This document shows, one piece after another, positions 5,140-10,818 of a stretch of DNA of 10,818 nucleotides. Each line of letters begins with the position of its first letter. Within the stretch, counting starts at the first letter, position 1. Position numbers and translations under genes: made by a program. The notes under the pieces are model-generated. The model worked only from the letters and a program-made list of their open reading frames with translations. It searched no databases and was not told the DNA's origin. The stretch covers positions 1 through 10,818 of the forward strand of contig CALGHW010000228.1 in assembly GCA_937916075.1 (NCBI GenBank), written 5' to 3'. The DNA is from an uncultured Prevotella sp. GTDB lineage: Bacteria > Bacteroidota > Bacteroidia > Bacteroidales > Bacteroidaceae.

Positions 5140-5757
5140 ATGAAGATATTTGTAATTCCCAACAACTACGAGCTGTACAATAAAAGTTGCGGCGATACGT
5201 TATATAATACAGAGAAGCCAATGGTTTACACCAAGGCTGACTCGGCCTTGCTCAAAGACCGCAAGCCGTTTTTTGTGCCCGACTGGAGTCAGGAGGTAGA
5301 CGCCGAGGCCCAGTTGGCCGTGCGTGTCTGTCGCTTGGGCAAGAGCGTGCCCCCGCGTTTCGCCCATCGCTATTATGATGCCGTCACCGTGGGCGTGAGC
5401 TTCACCACCCGCGACATCCTCCGCCAGCTTGTAGCTGCCGGACAGCCTTGGGAACTGGCCACAGGCTTCGACGGGTCGGCCGCCATTGGCGAGTGGGTCA
5501 GTGTGGACAAGTTCAGGGATGTCCAGGGCCTTCATTTCCGGCTCGACATCAATGCGGCCACCGTTTTGGAGGGACGCACCAGTGACATGCTACACCATAT
5601 TGATGAGCTGGTGGCTTATGTGAGTCGCTTTTATACCTTGAAGACGGGCGACATCCTGTATACCGGTGCTCCTGTAGCCCCGGTGTCTGTACACATCGAC
5701 GACCACTTGGAGGGATACGTGGAAGACCGGAAGGTCTTGGAGTTTAATTGTAAATAA
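5140..5757 (+). CDS. FAH-fold protein, probable pseudoenzyme, upstream of porU
   Basis: The 205-residue protein has the fumarylacetoacetate hydrolase (FAH) fold. Segments AVTVGVSFTTRD (81-92), PWELATGFDGSAAIGEW (103-119) and the end piece LKTGDILYTGAP (167-178) align well with the family, whose active members hydrolyse or decarboxylate beta-keto acids with Mg2+. Compared from memory with FAHD1 and related Bacteroides proteins, the key positions differ. The NY-xx-H-xx-E motif reads NYELYNKS. The metal motif E-x-E reads Glu56-Ala-Gln58. The third metal ligand Asp is Ser87. The Lys before GFD is Thr108, and YTGTP is YTGAP. The scaffold is intact and there is no frameshift, so it looks like a maintained protein without the usual chemistry. 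It precedes porU by 25 bases and probably shares its transcript. No promoter is evident in 5062-5139. Confidence 0.8.
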   Translation: MKIFVIPNNYELYNKSCGDTLYNTEKPMVYTKADSALLKDRKPFFVPDWSQEVDAEAQLAVRVCRLGKSVPPRFAHRYYDAVTVGVSFTTRDILRQLVAAGQPWELATGFDGSAAIGEWVSVDKFRDVQGLHFRLDINAATVLEGRTSDMLHHIDELVAYVSRFYTLKTGDILYTGAPVAPVSVHIDDHLEGYVEDRKVLEFNCK

Positions 5758-5782
5758 GAAAAATATAAAGAGAATACCAGTC

Positions 5783-8700
5783 ATGATGAGTATGAGGAGA
5801 TTTATCTTGATAGGGATGATACTGTTGTGTGGCACTCTGCGGTCTGTGGCCCAGGGCTTTTTCAACTTGACCGCCAATGAGGTCAAGATAGACTCCTTGT
5901 TGCCCTGCTTTGCCTGGTCGTTCCCCCTTCCCGGCAACTATGCCGACTCTGTGTATACTGTCACGATAGACTATCCCGAGTTTCGGGATATGTCGGATAC
6001 TGACATCCGCCGCTACCACCACCTTACTGCCGACTCGTTGCCGGAGCTGCCGGCGGTCACCAGTAGGGTGGGGATGGACCGTCGGCGGGCCAGTCTCGAC
6101 GTGTCTTTCATCCCCTTGGTCTTCCGGGACGGCAAGTACCAGAAGCTTGTCAGCTTTAAGCTCACGGTCACGGCTTGTCCGTTGCCGTCGGTTCGTCGGT
6201 CTGGTGAGGCGGTGCGACCAGCTGCCGCCGCATTGCGCTATGCCGCCAACTCAGTGCTCCGCCAAGGCGTGTGGGCCAAGATACGGGTGCCGTCGACAGG
6301 TATCTATCAGCTCACCGACGAGCTGGTGCGTCAGGCCGGATTCTCCGATCCCGCCAAAGTGAAGATATACGGCTATGGCGGAAACATCCAGCCCGAGGTG
6401 CTTACGGGCGATTATCTTACCTCGACGGACGACCTGCAGGAAGTGCCCACCTGCACCGTGAACGGCCGCCGTCTCTTTTACGCCTATGGACCTGTGTCGT
6501 GGGACAGCCAGAATGTCCGGGTGCGCAATCCTTATTCAGACTATGGCTATTATTTCCTGACGGCCAATGACGAACCGGCCGCCACGGTGGAAAGTGATAC
6601 CTTCCTCTCTTCACATACATCTTCCCCCGAAGACTACAACACCCTCTATGAGGTGGACAACTATGCCTGGTTCTCGGGCGGCCGCAACCTCTATGACTCC
6701 CGCCTCTATACCATAGGCCAGGCCAACACCTATCAAGTGGCATCGGCCGGCCCGTCAGCGCAGGGTACCGTGCGGGTGGTCCTGTCGAGCTACTCCTCCA
6801 CCACCCCGGCGGCCACCGTCGCAGTCAACGACAGTGTGGTGGGCGAGATAACATTAGGCACCATCAGCGACTATGTCATGGGCAACTCCGCCGCCAAGAC
6901 TTTTACCGTGGGCAACCTCCAGGCTACCAATACCGTCACGGTGACCCAGACCAAAGGCGGCGACATGCGGCTGGACTATATCTCCATCCATACCTCACAG
7001 CCCAAGGCGGCTCCCGACTTGGCCTCGGCCGCGTTCCCCGTGCCGGAATATGTGTATGGCATCACCAACCAAGACCATCATGCTGACGGCCAGGCCGACA
7101 TGATCATCCTCATCCCTACCTCACAGGCGCTCCGCAAGCAGGCCGAACGTCTCAAGACGCTTCATGAGCAATATGACAATATGCGGGTGCGCATCGTTCC
7201 GGCCGATGAGCTGTACAACGAATTCTCCAGTGGCACCCCCGATGCCACGGCCTATCGCCGCTACCTGAAAATGCTCTATGACCGGGCGGAGACCGCGGCT
7301 GACATGCCCCGCTATCTGGTGCTCTTCGGCGACTGTGCCTGGGACAACCGGATGCTCTCTTCTGCCTGGCGCAACTGTTCGCCCGACGATTTTCTGCTCT
7401 GCTATGAGAGCGAGAACTCCTTCAGTGTGGTTGACTGTTTCGTGTCCGACGACTTCTTCTGTCTGCTGGACGACGGCGAGAGCATCGGCACCGAGGGGAA
7501 GCCTTATTCCTTCACCGGCAAACCCGATGTGGCCGTGGGCCGTTTCCCCGTGCGCACCGAGGCCGAGGCCACGGTCATGGTTGACAAGGTGGAGGCTTAC
7601 CTCGCCCATGCCAAGGATGGCCTGTGGCAGAATACAGTGGTCGTGATGGGCGACGACGGCAACGAGAACGCGCACATGAAGGCGGCCGACGCCGTGGCCA
7701 AGATTGTGGAGCAGGAGAGTCCGGCCATCGATGTGAAGCGCGTGATGTGGGACGCCTATACCCGTCAGTCGTCGTCTACAGGATTCAGCTTTCCGGAGGC
7801 CCGCAAGCTCTGTCTGCAATATATGAAGAACGGTGCGCTCATCCTGAACTACAACGGTCATGGCAAACCCGACCAGATGTCTCACGAGCGGGTGATGGTC
7901 CTGTCTGACTTCAAGAGCAATGTCTCTGCCAGTCTGCCTCTCTGGGTGACAGCCTCGTGCGACATCATGCCTTTTGACGGCCAGGAGGAAAATATCGGAG
8001 AGCAGGCCGTGCTCAATGCCGATGGTGGAGCCATCGGTGTGTTTGGCACCAGTCGCACGGTCTATACCAGTCAGAACCGCACCATCAACATGGCTTTCAC
8101 CTATAAGCTCTTTTCCACCGACAGCGAGGGCAACCGTCTGTCGATAGGCGAGGCCGTGCGGCAGACCAAGGTGATGCTGGCCGAAGGCGGGGCTACCCCC
8201 TATGGGATGCTGAATGACAAGAGTGTCAACAAATTGCAGTATTCCTTCTTGGGCGACCCTGCTTTGGTATTGGCTTATCCCGAGCAGCGTATCGTGGTGG
8301 ACAGCATCAACGGTGTGGCCCCTGACGATGCGGAGACGGTGATGCAGTTGAAGGCCGGCAGCAAGGTCAATGTCAAGGGCCATGTCCGGCAGGGCGACGC
8401 CTTGGCCACGAGGTTCAACGGTGTGGTCACGGCCACCGTGGCCGGGCCGAAGGTGCAGATTACCTGTAAGCTGAACAATCCCGACCCCAGCCCTTCCTCG
8501 GCCGGCTCATCGACGGCCTATGTCTATACTGACCGCCAAGGCACTGTCTTCCGCGGTAATGACAGCATCCGGGGCGGGCGCTTCGACTTCTCGTTTGTGG
8601 TGCCCAAGGATATTCCTTATAGCAACGATCCCGGGCGGCTTACCTTCTATGGCATCAGCAACGACCGCCAGCAGACGGTGAACGGAAAGACCGAGGCTTT

Positions 8701-9397
8701 CTGTCTCAACGGCTCGTCGGTCTTCAAGCGCGACTCTGTGGGCCCCGCCATCTATTGTTATCTCAACAGTCCGTCGTTTGTCAATGGCGGCGCGGTCAAT
8801 CCCACGCCCTATTTTGTGGCCGAGGTGAGCGACGAGGACGGTGTCAACGCCGCCGGCAGCGGACTGGGCCACGACCTGTCGCTCGTCATTGACGACGCCT
8901 TGTCGTATACCTATGTGCTCAACGATTATTTCACGTATGACTTCGGCAGCTACCAGCGCGGCACAGTGGGCTATCAGATACCCACTCTCCCCGAGGGCGA
9001 ACACCGACTGCGTTTCCGGGCCTGGGACGTGCTCAACAATGCCTCGACGGCCGAGCTTACCTTCCGGGTGGTCAAGGGGCTGGCTCCCGAACTGTATGAC
9101 ATCGACTGCACCCGCAATCCGGCCGTGGGCTCCACCTCGTTCCGCATCCTCCACGACCGCATCGGCAGTCAGCTCGACGTGGTGATCGATATCTTTGACA
9201 TGTCGGGGCGCCACCTGTGGAGCTACACCACGAGTCAGACGCCATCTTCCAATGTGTTGACCATCGACTTGGACCTCTCCGTCGGCGGCGGATGGCCCTT
9301 GGGCATCGGGGTCTACCTCTACCGTGCCCGGGTGAGCTGCGACGGCAGCAACTATGTGTCCAAAGCCAAGAAACTCATCGTATTAAACAATAAATAG
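5783..9397 (+). CDS. porU: Type IX secretion system sortase PorU
   Basis: The 1204-residue protein starts with a signal peptide (MMSMRRFILIGMILLCGTLRSVAQG, cut about residue 23). PorU is a cell-surface C25-family cysteine peptidase that removes the C-terminal sorting domain of type IX cargo and joins the cargo to anionic lipopolysaccharide, working with PorV, PorQ and PorZ. The N-terminal part (about 25-430) is beta-rich. The gingipain-like C25 domain runs from about 440 (MIILIPTSQAL) to about 835 (FLGDPALVLAYPE). It has His693 in NYNGHGKP and Cys726 in TASCDIMPFDG, 33 residues apart, followed by ENIGEQAVL. The last ~100 residues resemble a type A sorting domain: IDIFDMSGRHLW, GIGVYLYRARV and a Lys-rich end. 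PorU of Porphyromonas also carries such a domain. The start is the double ATG at 5783; ATG 5792 is also possible. porV lies 99 bases on. Confidence 0.93.
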   Translation: MMSMRRFILIGMILLCGTLRSVAQGFFNLTANEVKIDSLLPCFAWSFPLPGNYADSVYTVTIDYPEFRDMSDTDIRRYHHLTADSLPELPAVTSRVGMDRRRASLDVSFIPLVFRDGKYQKLVSFKLTVTACPLPSVRRSGEAVRPAAAALRYAANSVLRQGVWAKIRVPSTGIYQLTDELVRQAGFSDPAKVKIYGYGGNIQPEVLTGDYLTSTDDLQEVPTCTVNGRRLFYAYGPVSWDSQNVRVRNPYSDYGYYFLTANDEPAATVESDTFLSSHTSSPEDYNTLYEVDNYAWFSGGRNLYDSRLYTIGQANTYQVASAGPSAQGTVRVVLSSYSSTTPAATVAVNDSVVGEITLGTISDYVMGNSAAKTFTVGNLQATNTVTVTQTKGGDMRLDYISIHTSQPKAAPDLASAAFPVPEYVYGITNQDHHADGQADMIILIPTSQALRKQAERLKTLHEQYDNMRVRIVPADELYNEFSSGTPDATAYRRYLKMLYDRAETAADMPRYLVLFGDCAWDNRMLSSAWRNCSPDDFLLCYESENSFSVVDCFVSDDFFCLLDDGESIGTEGKPYSFTGKPDVAVGRFPVRTEAEATVMVDKVEAYLAHAKDGLWQNTVVVMGDDGNENAHMKAADAVAKIVEQESPAIDVKRVMWDAYTRQSSSTGFSFPEARKLCLQYMKNGALILNYNGHGKPDQMSHERVMVLSDFKSNVSASLPLWVTASCDIMPFDGQEENIGEQAVLNADGGAIGVFGTSRTVYTSQNRTINMAFTYKLFSTDSEGNRLSIGEAVRQTKVMLAEGGATPYGMLNDKSVNKLQYSFLGDPALVLAYPEQRIVVDSINGVAPDDAETVMQLKAGSKVNVKGHVRQGDALATRFNGVVTATVAGPKVQITCKLNNPDPSPSSAGSSTAYVYTDRQGTVFRGNDSIRGGRFDFSFVVPKDIPYSNDPGRLTFYGISNDRQQTVNGKTEAFCLNGSSVFKRDSVGPAIYCYLNSPSFVNGGAVNPTPYFVAEVSDEDGVNAAGSGLGHDLSLVIDDALSYTYVLNDYFTYDFGSYQRGTVGYQIPTLPEGEHRLRFRAWDVLNNASTAELTFRVVKGLAPELYDIDCTRNPAVGSTSFRILHDRIGSQLDVVIDIFDMSGRHLWSYTTSQTPSSNVLTIDLDLSVGGGWPLGIGVYLYRARVSCDGSNYVSKAKKLIVLNNK

Positions 9398-9421
9398 CGG
9401 TCTTGCTGCGTTTTAAGCTAT

Positions 9422-9452
9422 GTGTGTCCTTGCACCGCATGGCGTGACACAC
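9422..9452 (+). promoter_or_regulatory. Stem-loop between porU and porV
   Basis: GTGTGTC (9422-9428) and GACACAC (9446-9452) form a perfect 7-bp stem enclosing a 17-base loop that can pair further (CACC with the GG and GTG parts). No U-run follows, so it should not end transcription. It could set relative PorU and PorV levels by stabilising the 3' portion that encodes the more abundant porin. The A-rich sequence from 9466 to 9496 is the porV start region. Confidence 0.45.
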
Positions 9453-9496
9453 CGCCGCCTCTTAATAAACAAAAGAACATCAGAATCAAAAAAACA

Positions 9497-10657
9497 ATGA
9501 TGAAGCATTTCAGAACCTTGCTGATAGCAGTGGGCATGACGCTGGCCACAGGAGCCATGGCCCAGGATAAGCTGAGCCAGTTTAACCCCGTGGAGCACGC
9601 TGTTATCTCGCAGACGATAGCTCCCGATGCCCGTGCCGCCGGTATGGGTGATGTGGGTGCCGCCACCGACCCTGACGTCAACTCGCAGTATTGGAACCCT
9701 GCCAAGTATCCTTTCTGTATCAGCCGGGCCGGTGTGGCCCTCAACTATACCCCGTGGTTGCGCCAGTTGGTCAACGACATCGACCTGGCTTACGTGGCCG
9801 GCTATTACCGTATCGGTGACTATGGCGCTGTGTCGGGCTCGCTGCGTTATTTCTCGCTCGGCGAAGTGACCCTGTCCGACCAGGACATGACCGTGAAGCC
9901 TTATGAGATGGCGCTCGACGTGGCCTATTCCCGTATGCTGAGCGAGCATTTCTCGCTCGGCGTGGCCTTGCGGTGGATTTATTCCGACCTGCGTTATGAC
10001 TATTCGGAGGACTCCAAGCCTGCATCGGCCTTTGCCGCTGACGTGTCGATGTATTACAACAACTACTTCAATCTGGGCAGCCGGGAGTGTCAGCTCGGCC
10101 TGGGCTTGAACGTCAGCAATGTGGGTAGCAAGATTTCTTATTATGGCGATGACCGCAGCCAGTTTATTCCGGCCAACCTCCGGTTGGGTGCCTCGCTGAT
10201 GGTGCCCATCGACGAGTACAACCGCTTCTCCGTGTCGGCCGATGCCAACAAGCTTCTGGTGCCCACTGTGCCCAAGCAGAATGAGGGTGAGAGTGCTTCC
10301 GACTATCAGGACCGCATCATCCGTGACTATAGCGACGTGGGCTCCATCTCGGGTATCTTCAAGAGTTTCAGCGATGCTCCTGGCGGTTTCAAGGAGGAAT
10401 TGCAGGAGATACAGTGGAGTGTGGGTGCCGAGTACACGTATCACGACCAGTTCTCTATCCGTGCCGGTTATCACCATGAGAGTGAGAACAAGGGTAACCG
10501 TAAGTATTTCACCGTGGGTGGCGGCTTCCGCATGAATGTATTCTCGCTCGATGTGGGGTATGTCATCTCCACGGCCCAGAGCAATCCGCTCGACCAGACG
10601 CTCCGCTTCACCTTGGCCTTCGACATGGACGGCATCAAGGACCTTTTCAAGCGATAG
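9497..10657 (+). CDS. porV: Type IX secretion outer-membrane protein PorV (LptO)
   Basis: ATG 9497 (or the adjacent 9500) gives 386 residues with a clear signal peptide, MMKHFRTLLIAVGMTLATGAMA, cut before QDKL. The frame extends back to 9422, but that part translates the intergenic stem-loop and would bury the signal peptide. PorV is a FadL-like outer-membrane beta-barrel of the type IX system. It collects cargo from the SprA/Sov translocon and carries it to PorU for processing. Typical PorV features are the PDARAAGMGDVGAAT motif after the signal, SQYWNPAKYPF, repeated amphipathic strands such as YYRIGDYGAVSGSLRYFSLG, and a final strand QTLRFTLAFDMDGIKDLF. Position next to porU confirms the call over the related PorQ or PorP barrels. 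Confidence 0.93.
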   Translation: MMKHFRTLLIAVGMTLATGAMAQDKLSQFNPVEHAVISQTIAPDARAAGMGDVGAATDPDVNSQYWNPAKYPFCISRAGVALNYTPWLRQLVNDIDLAYVAGYYRIGDYGAVSGSLRYFSLGEVTLSDQDMTVKPYEMALDVAYSRMLSEHFSLGVALRWIYSDLRYDYSEDSKPASAFAADVSMYYNNYFNLGSRECQLGLGLNVSNVGSKISYYGDDRSQFIPANLRLGASLMVPIDEYNRFSVSADANKLLVPTVPKQNEGESASDYQDRIIRDYSDVGSISGIFKSFSDAPGGFKEELQEIQWSVGAEYTYHDQFSIRAGYHHESENKGNRKYFTVGGGFRMNVFSLDVGYVISTAQSNPLDQTLRFTLAFDMDGIKDLFKR

Positions 10658-10684
10658 GCCGACAGCGTGGCGGCATCGGAATCA

Positions 10685-10705
10685 TTTCAACCTGTACGGT
10701 TGAAA
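10685..10705. repeat. Perfect 8-bp stem-loop after porV
   Basis: TTTCAACC (10685-10692) pairs perfectly with GGTTGAAA (10698-10705) around TGTAC. It begins 28 bases after the porV stop. A-rich, not U-rich, sequence follows, so it is at best a poor terminator. It may act as a 3' stabiliser of the porU-porV message or an RNase stop. Confidence 0.45.
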
Positions 10706-10725
10706 AACAAACGTTGTGATATAAA

Positions 10726-10767
10726 GATATTTCATATCCCTTCAAGGATTCCTTCGGAGCACTTGAA
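10726..10767 (+). promoter_or_regulatory. Two hairpins directly before the last gene
   Basis: GATAT/ATATC over TTC (10726-10738) is followed by TTCAAG/CTTGAA (10741-10746 with 10762-10767). The second stem encloses TTCC/GGAG closed by a TTC loop, with a 2x2 internal mismatch. It ends nine bases before ATG 10777, so it could hide or present the start codon. No TAnnTTTG promoter is visible, so the gene may be read through from porV. Confidence 0.4.
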
Positions 10768-10776
10768 ACGGCTAAA

Positions 10777-10818
10777 ATGAGAAAGTTGCCTGATTACGAA
10801 GAGAAACCTGCCAAGTTT
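10777..10818 (+). CDS. Start of an unidentified gene (14 codons)
   Basis: ATG 10777 opens a frame MRKLPDYEEKPAKF that runs off the right edge. The TAAAATG context is the A-rich kind seen before the other genes here. Fourteen residues, with no signal peptide or known motif, are too few to name a family. It is in the same direction as porV, 119 bases after its stop. That this is a gene is inferred from position and context only. Confidence 0.45.
   Translation, partial: MRKLPDYEEKPAKF

Noticed and set aside
7121..8383. 420-codon open frame on the minus strand inside porU
   Set aside because: It is fully antisense to the catalytic domain of porU, the predicted protein has no recognisable motif and is full of His, and long antisense frames are common in GC-rich coding DNA.
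9422..9496. N-terminal extension of PorV from GTG 9422
   Set aside because: It would place 25 residues before a standard signal peptide and covers the intergenic stem-loop; ATG 9497 is the sound start.
9413..10477. 354-codon open frame on the minus strand over porV
   Set aside because: It lies antisense to a confidently identified beta-barrel gene and shows the same His/Gly/Val-rich shadow composition, without a start signal.

Overview
The window looks like chromosomal DNA of a member of the Bacteroidales, most likely Prevotellaceae (family-level inference). Three things point there: type IX secretion genes porU and porV sit side by side; promoters match the Bacteroidetes TAnnTTTG -7 box; and the A-rich stretches before the ribosomal genes lack Shine-Dalgarno sequences. 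Coding density is normal, and I see no insertion sequence, phage gene, CRISPR array or tRNA.

Layout from left to right. (1) 1-451, minus strand: the N-terminal part of a family-4-like glycosyltransferase, running off the left edge. (2) 452-682: a divergent promoter region with a good sigma-54 (-24/-12) promoter facing right. (3) 683-1153: guaD, guanine deaminase. (4) 1154-1833: 680 bases without a protein gene. It is not empty: it holds a Bacteroidetes-type promoter, about 270 bases of structured AU-rich sequence and a strong intrinsic terminator, which together look like a free-standing small RNA gene. A second promoter and a structured leader for rplM follow. (5) 1834-4970: rplM-rpsI-rpsB-tsf, a translation operon whose inter-gene gaps are long and full of hairpins, closed by a strong terminator at 5012-5061. 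(6) 5140-10657: a fumarylacetoacetate-hydrolase-like gene whose active-site positions appear to be replaced, then porU (type IX sortase) and porV (outer-membrane shuttle barrel). (7) 10777 to the end: the first 14 codons of an unidentified gene.

How the parts work together. guaD probably releases ammonia from guanine, and its sigma-54 promoter suggests control by nitrogen or a similar signal. The ribosomal operon makes L13, S9, S2 and EF-Ts, with structured RNA before rplM, rpsB and tsf that could tune each part separately. PorU and PorV belong to the cell-surface attachment complex of the type IX secretion system. The small protein encoded 25 bases before porU may be co-transcribed with them, but its link to secretion is unknown.

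The most interesting points are the candidate small RNA (about 1275-1542), the sigma-54 promoter of guaD, the FAH-fold probable pseudoenzyme ahead of porU, and the 94-base near-palindrome between rpsB and tsf. Residue and family comparisons are from memory; no search or folding program was run.
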